From Proteiniphilum sp. UBA4977 (GTDB taxonomy: Bacteria > Bacteroidota > Bacteroidia > Bacteroidales > Dysgonomonadaceae): a stretch of DNA of 39,379 bases. The notes under the pieces are model-generated. The model ran no database searches and was not told the DNA's origin. It was given only the letters and a program-made list of their open reading frames with translations. Where the stretch lies: assembly GCA_002398565.1 (NCBI GenBank), contig DGZP01000033.1, positions 6,731-46,109 on the forward strand. The letters are read 5' to 3'. Of the stretch, positions 8,604 to 17,038 are shown one piece after another (position 1 is the stretch's first letter; each line of letters opens with the position of its first letter). Both the position numbers and the translations under genes were made by a program.

Positions 8604-11510
8604 TTAATACCAGTTCATACCCCGGTCGTAGGGAGAGTTGCGCTGTTCATACTTCAGGTCTTGCAGGAGTGAGGAATTGGCGCGGATGGTGAAATTATAC
8701 GATTTATATGGGCCAATGGGGATGAAGCTGGCCGACATGCTCCAGCAGTGCAGGTTGCGCGTAAGGCTACAATTGATGTTCGTAAATTTTTTCAACTCGA
8801 AATTATAATCGGTATTGAAGGTGAAGTTCCAGTTCTTGGTAGGCTGAAGCGAACCGTTCAGGCCAAAGTTGTGTGTAAGTTTCCCTTTGTATTCCATGCG
8901 TTTTTTGTCGAACTCACCGTATCCGTAGCGTAACGAATAGTTGAAGGAAATATTCCAGTTCACCGCATTTTTCAGATATCCGTCGCTATCGAATTCCCCG
9001 GCAGAGTCTTCCGATCCCTGCTGAGTGCCCTCTTGTGCCGACTCGTAAGGATTCTCCCCTATGGTACCATCGTCGGGTAGCTGATTTTTCTGGTTACTGC
9101 CCTCCTTTTCTTTATCCTCCTTTTCACCGCGGGCAAATAATTTCTTAAATGTGTCCTGATTCAGTGAATAGGAGAAGGAGGTACCTGTATTCATCAGTTT
9201 CCCGAATCCTTTACCATTCAGTATTCTGAGTTTATCTACCTGACGAGGGTTTCCATTTTGATCCAGCTGATAGAGATAAGGGTCCCAGGTGGCGTTCAGG
9301 CTGAGTGTGTATGACTTGGAAAGTTTCAGGCGGATGTTTGAGTTGATCATGCTCCATTTCATGGAGTCGGCCATCATGTTGTAATTGAAGCTGATGCCCA
9401 GATCGTCGATCAGGCTGATCTTCCGTACGCCGGTAGAGTCCTTGTCGGTACGAACCTTCATCTCGAGATTATTCTTGAAGTCAAAACCAATGCTTCCGCT
9501 TTGTCCCCTGGGAGCCGTCCCGAACATCATGGAGGAGTAAGGTGAATAGGTGTATTCCACATCCTCGCCGTATTCGTTTTTGTAGGTATAGGTCTCATAG
9601 AAATTGTACTTTGGGTCACCAAAGTCGGGCCTGTAATTCAGGCTGATGCTCGGAGAGAAGACATGACGAATGGCCTGTATCTTGTCGCCGAAAATTTTCC
9701 AGGGGATGTACATACCGTACAGTTTGGTCTGTACGCTGAGCGAGGTACTGTAATCGTATACCCTCTTAAAACCATATACCGTATCCACGGGAATATTTCT
9801 TCTGGCCACAGTGTCCCAAGCCTGTATATGGGCACCGGTATACCAGCGTTCGTTGTAATTGAACGAGGGAGATATCTGTATAAAATCCAGAAGGGTGAAG
9901 GTGGCGCTCACCGGGATACTGTGGCGCATGCCGTTGGTCCAGTCTCGTATAATGCTTGATTTCAGAAATTTATCTTCCTTCGTAGTGATTGAGTTGCGGA
10001 ACTCGCCGGAGTAGCTCATGGAGATCTTCTCATACCATCTCTCGTCACCTACCATCTCCTTTCTTTTAAACGGATAGATGCGGTTCATTGTGAGTGAGAT
10101 GTTGGGTAACGTGGCAGCAATGGTGGAGTCGCGTGATACCTGGTTGATGTTCATGGTTGCCGACATGCTCCAGGGTGAATCCGGAAAACGTTGCGTGAGG
10201 TTCACGCTTGAGCTTTTTGTATTGTTTGATGCCTCCCTTGAGTAGAGGCGGTTCAGGTCGCGGTGGTTGTTCCTGCTGGTGGAGAAATTGACACTGGCCG
10301 AGAGGGTGCGATACATGTTGGCTTTGGGATCCTGCGAATGGGTCCAGTTAATGCGCAGGTCCTTTGCCACCGAGTAGGCTTCCGGCACCACTTCCTTCAG
10401 TTCTTTTTCACCGGTAACGGTATTCAGGTAGTAGACATTGAAGTTTCCCGAATATTTGTACCTTTTGCGGTAGTTTGAGCGGACGCCTGCGCCCCACGAC
10501 CCCTTGGTATAGATCTCCCCTGTCACGGCCAGGTCGATATAGTCGCTCAGTGCGAAATAATAACCGCCGTTTTGAAGGTAAAACCCGCGAGTCATCTCAT
10601 CACCGTAACTGGGCATGATGATTCCCGATGAGTAGGACTTTGTGAAAGGGAAAAAAGCGAAAGGAAGGACAACCGGAAAGAGGGGTACGTCGGCTACCAC
10701 CAGCCATGCGGGACCGGTCACCACATCCTTATCGGGACGTACCTTGGCCTTTGACAGGTTCAGGTAAAAGTGGGGATGATCGTGCCTGTCGCAGGTGGTA
10801 TATTTGGCATTTCGCATGTAGAAGGAGTTGTCGGCATTCATCTTTGCTTCATTGGCTACTATGTTGCCTTCTCCCTGCTGTGTGACTACGTGGTTGATGA
10901 ATGCTTTCCGTGTTTCGAAGTTGTAACGTACCTTTTTCATCTCATATTCCGTCTCTCCCTCTGTAAAGACCGGAAGGCCGAACTCTTTACCCAGCGAATC
11001 AACTCCGAAAGTAGAGGAGATGATGCTACTGTCCATATCCACGGTAATATATTCTCCCTTGATACCCATTTTGCCGTATTTGATATCGGCATCGCCGTAG
11101 AGGTATCCCATGTTGTCGCTGGTAAAAATCATGGAATCCTGAGCAGTGTAATACACGGCTGCTTTCAGGGTCTGGTCTTCCATAGAAGTACTGTCCTGTG
11201 CGGTGATGGACAAGCTATCCTGTCCTGTGGTGGCTATCGTGTCCGGTATGGTGATTGAAAGTGAATCTGTTTCTACGGTCACCACATCCTTATCGGAAGA
11301 TGCGGGCTCCTTCAGGGAGGAGATGAGTGGTGGGGTGGTTGTGGTATCAGGCAGTTCTATTCCCCTTGTTGCCGTATCGGGAGATAAATTTGCCGATGCG
11401 GAACTTTGCCTCATTTGTTTCGTCGCTTCAGTGGCCTTTCGGACGGAAGAACATTGAAATGAGATTGTCAGGATGAAAAACAGAAATATGAAACGGTAAA
11501 GTTGCTTCAT
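8604..11510 (-). CDS. lptD: LPS assembly outer-membrane protein LptD (Bacteroidetes type)
   Basis: 968 residues. The protein has an N-terminal hydrophobic leader (FIFLFFILTISFQC), a Thr/Ser-rich linker, then an OstA-like beta-jellyroll region (about 120-260) with repeated turns such as MGYLYGDADIKYG, GEYITVDMDSSII and NIVANEAKMNAD. A large beta-barrel follows, with the characteristic PLFPVVLPFAFFPFTKSYSSGIIMPSYG start and many aromatic-ended strands to the C terminus. A Lys/Glu then Asp/Glu-rich low-complexity stretch (about 800-850) is probably an extracellular loop. Its role is to insert LPS into the outer leaflet with an LptE partner, which is not seen here. Cys20 is not in a canonical lipobox. 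It lies 85 bp after thrC and probably has its own promoter. Confidence 0.9.
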   Translation of the reverse strand: MKQLYRFIFLFFILTISFQCSSVRKATEATKQMRQSSASANLSPDTATRGIELPDTTTTPPLISSLKEPASSDKDVVTVETDSLSITIPDTIATTGQDSLSITAQDSTSMEDQTLKAAVYYTAQDSMIFTSDNMGYLYGDADIKYGKMGIKGEYITVDMDSSIISSTFGVDSLGKEFGLPVFTEGETEYEMKKVRYNFETRKAFINHVVTQQGEGNIVANEAKMNADNSFYMRNAKYTTCDRHDHPHFYLNLSKAKVRPDKDVVTGPAWLVVADVPLFPVVLPFAFFPFTKSYSSGIIMPSYGDEMTRGFYLQNGGYYFALSDYIDLAVTGEIYTKGSWGAGVRSNYRKRYKYSGNFNVYYLNTVTGEKELKEVVPEAYSVAKDLRINWTHSQDPKANMYRTLSASVNFSTSRNNHRDLNRLYSREASNNTKSSSVNLTQRFPDSPWSMSATMNINQVSRDSTIAATLPNISLTMNRIYPFKRKEMVGDERWYEKISMSYSGEFRNSITTKEDKFLKSSIIRDWTNGMRHSIPVSATFTLLDFIQISPSFNYNERWYTGAHIQAWDTVARRNIPVDTVYGFKRVYDYSTSLSVQTKLYGMYIPWKIFGDKIQAIRHVFSPSISLNYRPDFGDPKYNFYETYTYKNEYGEDVEYTYSPYSSMMFGTAPRGQSGSIGFDFKNNLEMKVRTDKDSTGVRKISLIDDLGISFNYNMMADSMKWSMINSNIRLKLSKSYTLSLNATWDPYLYQLDQNGNPRQVDKLRILNGKGFGKLMNTGTSFSYSLNQDTFKKLFARGEKEDKEKEGSNQKNQLPDDGTIGENPYESAQEGTQQGSEDSAGEFDSDGYLKNAVNWNISFNYSLRYGYGEFDKKRMEYKGKLTHNFGLNGSLQPTKNWNFTFNTDYNFELKKFTNINCSLTRNLHCWSMSASFIPIGPYKSYNFTIRANSSLLQDLKYEQRNSPYDRGMNWY

Positions 11511-11544
11511 GTGGAAATAGCAGCCTGCATATGGTTTTCACACA

Positions 11545-11579
11545 CAAAACTACGCATAAATGAATGATTTCACCGCAAA
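11545..11579 (-). promoter_or_regulatory. Putative lptD promoter
   Basis: On the minus strand a TTTG (11579-11576) is followed 23 bases later by TAGTTTTG (11552-11545), matching both boxes of the Bacteroides -33/-7 promoter type. It would give a leader of about 25-30 nt before the ATG at 11510. Read-through from thrC is also possible, since no terminator hairpin is seen after thrC. Confidence 0.5.
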
Positions 11580-11595
11580 AATAATAAAAAGAAAC

Positions 11596-12900
11596 TTAAG
11601 ACAGATTGATTAATGTTTTTTTAAACAGATTATAGTCGTTCTTGATGCGGTACGACTTTTTTTCAAGCTGCATAAAGGCTGCCAGTCCCTCCGGTATCTG
11701 CAATGCGGAGCCGATACATTCTTCCACAGTCTCTTTGAATTTTGCCGGATGAGCTGTTGCAAGAAAAATACCTGTTTCACCCGGCTTCAGGCCCTCTTTC
11801 AGGGCCATATAGGCACAGGCACCATGTGGGTCGGGCTTGTATCCGGTTTTCTGATTCACCTCCCGGATGGTCTGTTTTATCTCCTCATCGCTGTACCGGT
11901 AGGCAGCAATATCCTTTGTGATTGATTCGTGGGAATGATCATACAGATCGAGGATACGGTCGAAGTTACTCGGTGCGCCTACGTCCATCGCATTGGCCAC
12001 GGTTTGTACCGATGCTCTCGGGGAATACTTCCCTGTCTGCAGATACTCCCAGAAAACATCATTCCGGTTGTTGGCCGCGATAAACCGCTTCACAGGCAGT
12101 CCCATTCTTTTGGCAAAAAGACCGGCCGTGAGGTTACCCAGGTTACCGCTCGGTACGGAAAAGACAACCTCTCCCGCAACAGCCTGTCGGGCCAGTTGCG
12201 CAAATGCATGGAAATAATAAAACGATTGGGGCAGAAACCGTGCTATATTGATTGAGTTGGCTGATGTGAGGTTTAGCTGGGTATTCAGGCTGCTATCCAT
12301 AAACGCCGTCTTTACCAGTGCCTGGCAATCATCGAAGGTGCCGTCTATTTCCAGAGCCACGATGTTTTGTCCCAGGGTGGTAAACTGTGCCTCCTGTATA
12401 TCGCTCACCTTTCCGGAGGGATAGAGCACAAAGACCTGAATTCCTTCCACACCCAGAAAGCCATTCGCCACGGCACTGCCGGTATCGCCCGATGTGGCCA
12501 CCAGCACCTTCACGTCGTCCTGTCTCTCTTCCTTCACGAAATGGGAGAGCATGCGAGCCATAAAGCGGGCGCCCACATCCTTAAAGGCAAAAGTGGGCCC
12601 GTGGAACAACTCCAGTACATAAATGCCCTCCTCAATTTTTTTCAGTGGGATGTCGAAGCTGAGTGTATCGGTGACGATTTCATCCAGCCGCTCTTTTGGA
12701 ATGTCTCCGCCAAAGAAGGCTTCAGCGACTGTTTTGGAGATATCCACCAAACCAAGATCCGCCATCTTCCCGTAAAATTCAGCTGGGAGCTGTCGAATTG
12801 TTTCTGGCATGTAAAGTCCCTTATCCGGTGCAAGTCCCTTGACCACTGCCTCCTGCAGTGAAGCGGCAGGTGCTTTTTTATTTGTGCTGTAGTAATGCAT
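11596..12900 (-). CDS. thrC: Threonine synthase
   Basis: This PLP-dependent enzyme converts O-phosphohomoserine to L-threonine. The 434 residues begin with the family-typical MHYYSTNKKAPAASLQEAVVKGL. The Schiff-base lysine is Lys107 in HGPTFAFKDVGARF, followed by the phosphate-binding VATSGDTGSAVANGF segment and VPSGNLGNLTAG. The length fits the bacterial ThrC group of about 430 residues. It is the last gene of the thrA-apgM-thrC cluster, 84 bp after apgM. Confidence 0.97.
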   Translation of the reverse strand: MHYYSTNKKAPAASLQEAVVKGLAPDKGLYMPETIRQLPAEFYGKMADLGLVDISKTVAEAFFGGDIPKERLDEIVTDTLSFDIPLKKIEEGIYVLELFHGPTFAFKDVGARFMARMLSHFVKEERQDDVKVLVATSGDTGSAVANGFLGVEGIQVFVLYPSGKVSDIQEAQFTTLGQNIVALEIDGTFDDCQALVKTAFMDSSLNTQLNLTSANSINIARFLPQSFYYFHAFAQLARQAVAGEVVFSVPSGNLGNLTAGLFAKRMGLPVKRFIAANNRNDVFWEYLQTGKYSPRASVQTVANAMDVGAPSNFDRILDLYDHSHESITKDIAAYRYSDEEIKQTIREVNQKTGYKPDPHGACAYMALKEGLKPGETGIFLATAHPAKFKETVEECIGSALQIPEGLAAFMQLEKKSYRIKNDYNLFKKTLINLS

Positions 12901-12966
12901 ATTTATAGTTTTCAGCTGTTTGCAATCAACTGTCAGCTTGGTGAGAGAAATATTTATAGCTGTCAG
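12901..12966. repeat. Short direct repeats in the apgM-thrC gap
   Basis: The 84-bp gap contains ATTTATAG twice (12901-12908 and 12952-12959) and CTGTCAG twice (12930-12936 and 12960-12966), plus a related TCAGCTGTT at 12912-12920. They may be degenerate copies of one intergenic unit. No terminator or promoter is obvious. Confidence 0.35.
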
Positions 12967-12984
12967 GTATCGGCATTCAGCCCT

Positions 12985-14199
12985 TTACTTGTTGAATATT
13001 ATTTTCATCAGTTCGTTTTCTTTTAACAAACCATAAAACCCTTCCCGCGCGGCAAATTCATCATAGGTCTGCACGCCGTCGGGCTCAATTCCCTTGTGCC
13101 AGATCAGGAAGGGAATAGCGTCGCGCGTATGGGTGCGGATGGCACAGGGAGTGGGATGATCGGGCAGGATGGTGATGGTGACCGGCACGTTCCAGTTACG
13201 TATTTCCTCATAGATGGTCTTTACGATGCGTGCATCGAGGTATTCGATTGTCCTGACCTTCAATGGTACATTACCCTCATGACCTGCTTCATCGCTGGCT
13301 TCGATGTGGAGGTAGACAAAGTCTTTTTCCTTTAGCGCATCGAGTGCTGCCCTTGCTTTACCTTCGTAGTTTGTATCGTGCAGGCCGGTAGCTCCTTCGA
13401 CCATGATCACTTCCAGCCCGGCATATACGCCGATACCCCGGATCAGATCCACGGCTGAAATGACCGCTCCGCTACTTATCGGGTAGAGCTCCGTGAGCGG
13501 TTTCATTTGGGGACGATAGCCGGGAGACCAGGGCCAGATACTGTTGGCCGGGTCTTTTCCTGCTGCAATTCTTTTTCTGTTGATGGGATGATTGCGCAAC
13601 AGCTCCTGAGAATTGAGGATCAGTTTATTCAATGCATCGGCGGTAGTTACGGCTTCTTCTCTTTCGGGTTGAATGAGATGAGGCTTGAACGGTTGTTCCG
13701 GAATATCATGGGGGGGGGTGCAAAGTAACCGTTTGTCGCCCCCTTTTATTTTCAACAGGTGCCTATAGGATACGCCCGGGTAGAAGCTGAAGATGTCATT
13801 TCCCAGTTCCTTCTCCAGAAACTGGATCAGTTGAGCTGCTTCGGCCGTGGAGATATGCCCGGCCGAATGGTTTTTCAGCAGATTCCCTTCGATACATACC
13901 AGATTACAGCGCATGGCCATCTCCCCGGGAAGAATGTCCACACCCATGCTGGCTGCTTCCAGCACACCGCGCCCTTCATATACCGTAGGTATGTGGTAGC
14001 CCAGCACTGAGAGGTTGGCAATCTCGCTTCCGGGTGCAAAACCATCGGGAACCGTGTTCAGCAGACCGTTTCTCCCTTTTTTGGCGAGCATGTCCATGTA
14101 GGGAGTATCGGCAACCTGCATCGGGGTTTTGTTGCCCAGTGAGGCAATGGGCTCGTCTGCCATTCCGTCGCCCAATATGATAATGTTCTTTGGTGTCAT
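12985..14199 (-). CDS. ApgM-like phosphoglycerate mutase family protein, probable homoserine kinase
   Basis: 404 residues of the cofactor-independent (archaeal-type) phosphoglycerate mutase family, in the alkaline phosphatase superfamily. The start at 14199 is chosen because NIIILGDGMADEP follows at once and the ATG lies 1 bp after the thrA stop; the open frame continues upstream into thrA. Metal-site motifs are visible: LGDGMAD near residue 10, the SEIANLSVLGY segment with its serine, EASDEAGHEG, and ILPDHPTPCAIRTHTRD. Its place between aspartokinase-homoserine dehydrogenase and threonine synthase, with no GHMP-type thrB nearby, suggests that it phosphorylates homoserine. From memory, a Bacteroides thetaiotaomicron protein in the same context has been assigned that role. 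A true mutase role is the alternative. Confidence 0.85.
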   Translation of the reverse strand: MTPKNIIILGDGMADEPIASLGNKTPMQVADTPYMDMLAKKGRNGLLNTVPDGFAPGSEIANLSVLGYHIPTVYEGRGVLEAASMGVDILPGEMAMRCNLVCIEGNLLKNHSAGHISTAEAAQLIQFLEKELGNDIFSFYPGVSYRHLLKIKGGDKRLLCTPPHDIPEQPFKPHLIQPEREEAVTTADALNKLILNSQELLRNHPINRKRIAAGKDPANSIWPWSPGYRPQMKPLTELYPISSGAVISAVDLIRGIGVYAGLEVIMVEGATGLHDTNYEGKARAALDALKEKDFVYLHIEASDEAGHEGNVPLKVRTIEYLDARIVKTIYEEIRNWNVPVTITILPDHPTPCAIRTHTRDAIPFLIWHKGIEPDGVQTYDEFAAREGFYGLLKENELMKIIFNK

Positions 14200-14200
14200 G

Positions 14201-16645
14201 TTACCGGATGTTAGCGATGGAGATAATGTCTGAAAAGACCCCTGCGGCAGTGACCGTGGCACCGGCACCGTAACCCTTGATAACCATCGGGTATTCGTTA
14301 TAACGTTCGGTGGTGATCATGATGATGTTATTACTCCCCTCCAGGTCGTAGAAAGGGTGTCCCTGTTCCACTTCCCGCAGTCCCACTTCACATGCGCCAT
14401 TGTTGTAGGAAGCCACGAAACGCAGTTTTTTACCATCTTTTGCCAGTTCCTTTCTGCGTGCTTCAAATGAATCGTCGAGCCCGGAGATAGTCTGCCAGAA
14501 CTCCTCGAGTGATCCGTCAAAATATTTCTGTGGCACGAACAGCTTTTTATTCACGTCGGATTGGTTCACACAGGCACCGGCTTCCCGGGAGAGTATCACC
14601 AGCTTGCGGGTCACATCGAGGCCGCTGAGGTCGATTCTCGGATCGGGTTCGGCAAATTGTGCCTCCACAGCCATTTTTACAGCTTTACTAAATGGAATCT
14701 CCTCACTCAGCGTATTAAAAATAAAATTCAATGTTCCGGAGAGGACGGCCTCAAGTTTCACAATCCTGTCTCCGGAATTAATCAATGAATTCATCGTGTT
14801 GATGATTGGAAGGCCGGCGCCTACATTCGTTTCAAAGAGGAACTTGACGCCTGCCTTCCGGGCTGTTTCTTTCAGGTGACGATAATTCTCATAATCGGAG
14901 GAGGCGGCAATCTTGTTGGCTGTGACCACGGAAATGTTCCGGGCCATTAGTTCCTCGTATAGGGCAGCAATGTGGGGGCTTGCGGTACAATCGACTACCA
15001 CCGAGTTGAAAATGTTCATCTTCAGTATCTCGTCACGGATAAGATCGGGCGAACTCTTCTGGCCGTTTGTCATCAGATTTTCAAAGTATCCTTCGAGTGG
15101 GATACCTTCGCGGCTGAAGAGTGCTTTGCGCCCGTTGGCAATTCCCACAATGTTGATCCTGAGTTTGTTTTGTTCCTTGAGCGTGCTTTGTTGCTGCCTG
15201 ATTTGTTCCAGCAGCTTTCCTCCTACTGTTCCGATACCAATGACAAAAAGGTTCAGCTCCTGGTAGGGCGACAGGAAAAAGGAGTCGTGAATGACGTTGA
15301 GCGATTTCTTCAGGTCGGAGCGGGAAATTACACAGGAGATATTGGTTTCACCGGCTCCCTGTGCCAGGGCAATCACGCTGATGCCATTTCTTCCCAGTGC
15401 CCCGAAGAACTTGCCGGCAATACCGGGCACATGCTTCATGTTCTGTCCTACAATCGCGATGGTGGCCAGATCATATTCGACTATGATCTCGTTAATACTT
15501 CCCATGGCGATCTCGTGTGCGAACTCTTTGTTGAGTACTTTTTGCGATAGTGCTGCATCCTGCGAGCGGACCCCAATAGAGGTACTGTTTTCAGAAGAGG
15601 CCTGGGAGACGATGAAAACGCTGATACCATTATCCGCGAGCGCGGAGAAGATTCTTTTGTTGACGCCGATGACTCCCACCATGCCCAGTCCCTGAATGGT
15701 AATAAGTGCCGTATCGTTGATGGAGGAGATACCCTTGATGATCTTTCCGTTACGGGTAGGCTTGATGTTACGTATCAGCGTACCTTTTTCCTCCGGATGG
15801 AATGTATTTCTGACATATATGGGGATGTTCTTGTGATAAACGGGGAAGATGGTGGGTGGATAGATGACTTTCGCACCGAAGTTGGAAAGTTCAATCGCCT
15901 CCGTGAAAGACAACTCATCAATCACATACGCAGAGTTGATGATTTTAGGGTCGGCAGTCATAAATCCGTTCACATCGGTCCATATTTCCAGTACCGTAGC
16001 ATCTAGTGCGGCTGCAATGAGTGCCGCGGTATAGTCCGATCCACCGCGACCCAGATTGGTGATGTCGCTGTCCTCACAACTTGATGAGATGAAGCCAGGT
16101 ACGACAGCCACATGAGGTGGGGGCATCTCGGAAAAGGTTTTCCTTATCAGTTCGTTTGAACGTGCAAGGTCGGGTATATGACTGCTGAATTGTTTGTTTG
16201 TCTTGATAAATTGTGTGGCGTCATACAATTGAGCTCCTTCGATGATTTTGCCGACAATAAATGAGGAGAGCCGTTCGCCATAGCTTACAATCTTATCGGA
16301 TGTCTTCTGTGAAAGATCGCCAATCAGGAATACGCCGCGCAGAATATTGCGTAGATCTTCGAACAGTTGTTGTGTTTTCTGTATCGCCTCCTGTTTATCA
16401 GCGGGTGAGGGGATCATCTTTTCGATAATTTCCTCGTGACGGGCAATAATCTCGTCCAGCAGGGGCTTGTATCCTGAGTTGTTGTTGCGCGCAAAATCGG
16501 CTGCCAGAAGAAGACGATCTGTGACACCGTTCAGTGCTGAAACAACCACGATCACGGGATCCTTTTCATTCTCAACTATGTTTTTCACCAACTGTAGACT
16601 TTCGGGACTCCCCACGGAAGTACCTCCGAATTTCATCACTTTCAT
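14201..16645 (-). CDS. thrA: Bifunctional aspartokinase / homoserine dehydrogenase
   Basis: 814 residues. The N-terminal aspartate kinase has MKFGGTSVG at the start, NLGRGGSDYTAALIAAALDA near residue 200 and EIWTDVNGFMTADP. Tandem ACT-like segments at about 315-460 (IQGLGMVGVIGVNKRIFSAL, IAIVGQNMKHVPGIAGKFFGAL) probably bind threonine for feedback control. The C-terminal homoserine dehydrogenase has the nucleotide-binding FVIGIGTVGGKLL near 470, VDCTASPHIA, VLSGTLNFIFNTLSEE, AEPDPRIDLSGLDVTRKL and a final GYGAGATVTAAGVFSDI. It makes aspartyl phosphate and reduces aspartate semialdehyde to homoserine. It is the first gene of the threonine operon, with an apparent attenuator in its leader. Confidence 0.97.
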   Translation of the reverse strand: MKVMKFGGTSVGSPESLQLVKNIVENEKDPVIVVVSALNGVTDRLLLAADFARNNNSGYKPLLDEIIARHEEIIEKMIPSPADKQEAIQKTQQLFEDLRNILRGVFLIGDLSQKTSDKIVSYGERLSSFIVGKIIEGAQLYDATQFIKTNKQFSSHIPDLARSNELIRKTFSEMPPPHVAVVPGFISSSCEDSDITNLGRGGSDYTAALIAAALDATVLEIWTDVNGFMTADPKIINSAYVIDELSFTEAIELSNFGAKVIYPPTIFPVYHKNIPIYVRNTFHPEEKGTLIRNIKPTRNGKIIKGISSINDTALITIQGLGMVGVIGVNKRIFSALADNGISVFIVSQASSENSTSIGVRSQDAALSQKVLNKEFAHEIAMGSINEIIVEYDLATIAIVGQNMKHVPGIAGKFFGALGRNGISVIALAQGAGETNISCVISRSDLKKSLNVIHDSFFLSPYQELNLFVIGIGTVGGKLLEQIRQQQSTLKEQNKLRINIVGIANGRKALFSREGIPLEGYFENLMTNGQKSSPDLIRDEILKMNIFNSVVVDCTASPHIAALYEELMARNISVVTANKIAASSDYENYRHLKETARKAGVKFLFETNVGAGLPIINTMNSLINSGDRIVKLEAVLSGTLNFIFNTLSEEIPFSKAVKMAVEAQFAEPDPRIDLSGLDVTRKLVILSREAGACVNQSDVNKKLFVPQKYFDGSLEEFWQTISGLDDSFEARRKELAKDGKKLRFVASYNNGACEVGLREVEQGHPFYDLEGSNNIIMITTERYNEYPMVIKGYGAGATVTAAGVFSDIISIANIR

Positions 16646-16682
16646 CGTCTATGAATATAATTTTACCGTGCTAAAACGGTGT

Positions 16683-16739
16683 GAAATAAAAAATGTGGAC
16701 TTGTAAACTGCAAACCGGTCCCGATTTGCAAATGGCAAG
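16683..16739 (-). terminator. Putative attenuator terminator of the thr operon
   Basis: An imperfect hairpin spans 16700-16739. Its perfect core pairs 16729-16722 with 16717-16710 (8 bp with one G-U, loop GGAC on the minus strand), and it is extended by weaker pairs to CTTG/CAAG at the base. A T-rich tract (ATTTTTTATTT) begins about six bases after the base of the stem. The hairpin at 16749-16734 uses the same CTTGCC bases, so the two folds compete, as expected of an attenuator. The spacing of the T-tract makes it weaker than a standard terminator. Confidence 0.55.
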
Positions 16740-16765
16740 CAATGCTGCCGTGCGGATGTGAAAAT

Positions 16766-16831
16766 TTACATAACCCCCCAAGGGGTCATGATCATTGTAG
16801 TGGTAAGGTATGTTGAATACAATCTCTGCAT
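16766..16831 (-). CDS. thrL: thr operon leader peptide
   Basis: A 21-codon open frame lies between the thrA promoter box and the attenuator hairpin. Its middle reads STYLTTTMIMT, that is, clustered Thr, Met and Ile codons, all end products of the aspartate/homoserine pathway. The enterobacterial thrL peptide is also 21 residues with a TTITTTITITT core, and both have an Arg at position 3. An alternative in-frame ATG at 16840 would give 24 residues. The last codons form a strong ACCCC/GGGGT hairpin (16786-16773), which a ribosome stalled at the Thr codons would block. The ORF and codon content are read directly; the regulatory role is inferred. Confidence 0.7.
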   Translation of the reverse strand: MQRLYSTYLTTTMIMTPWGVM

Positions 16832-16859
16832 TTCGAACATCTTGGATGTAAATTTGATG

Positions 16860-16867
16860 CAAAGATA
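16860..16867 (-). promoter_or_regulatory. Putative thrA operon -7 promoter box
   Basis: The minus strand reads TATCTTTG, an exact TAnnTTTG match. It lies 19 bp before the first leader ATG (16840) and 28 bp before the second (16831), and gives a thrA mRNA leader of about 210 nt, long enough for the attenuator. No clear -33 box. Confidence 0.55.
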
Positions 16868-16898
16868 GCGGAATAATTGATAAAATGAAATTATTGCT

Positions 16899-16906
16899 TA
16901 TATTTG
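16899..16906 (+). promoter_or_regulatory. Putative -7 promoter box of the GH123-type gene
   Basis: TATATTTG matches TAnnTTTG. It would produce a leader of about 125 nt that includes the palindrome at 16923-16935. No -33 box is obvious, so support is modest. Confidence 0.35.
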
Positions 16907-16922
16907 TCTGTAATAAAATCAT

Positions 16923-16935
16923 ATTCCGACGGAAT
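16923..16935. repeat. 13-bp palindrome, possible operator
   Basis: ATTCCGACGGAAT has 6-bp perfect arms around a single central A. That spacing is too tight for an RNA hairpin but right for a dimeric repressor or activator site. It lies just downstream of the putative rightward promoter. Confidence 0.4.
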
Positions 16936-17038
16936 GTTCAATAAGTTTAGGCATTTTCTCGCAACGACATAATCCAAGCAAGCTTGTCTTCTGTTCGTAT
17001 TGCTTAACGAAAATATTCTATTTATTTCAATATTTTTC

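Larger units (their letters stand above)
16646..17038. other. Divergent thrA / GH123 intergenic region, 393 bp
   Basis: It contains back-to-back putative -7 boxes (16867-16860 leftward, 16899-16906 rightward), the thr leader peptide, its hairpins, and a 13-bp palindrome at 16923-16935. In thrA leader order the hairpins are 16786-16773 (inside the leader ORF, ACCCC/GGGGT), 16749-16734, the terminator-like 16739-16700, and a small ACCGT/ACGGT hairpin at 16680-16665 just before the start codon. An 83-codon open frame over 16671-16922 shows no protein-like features. Confidence 0.6.

Noticed and set aside
14200..14268. Upstream extension of the apgM frame into thrA
   Set aside because: The conserved N terminus starts at the ATG at 14199, and 1-bp spacing to thrA fits an operon; the upstream residues are thrA read in another frame.
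16665..16680. ACCGT/ACGGT hairpin just before thrA considered as a terminator
   Set aside because: Only 5 bp of stem and no T-run follows on the minus strand; it may affect translation but is not a terminator.
16671..16922. 83-codon open frame on the minus strand upstream of thrA
   Set aside because: It overlaps the thr leader peptide and attenuator hairpins in another frame, has no signal or family-like features, and begins upstream of the likely thrA transcription start.
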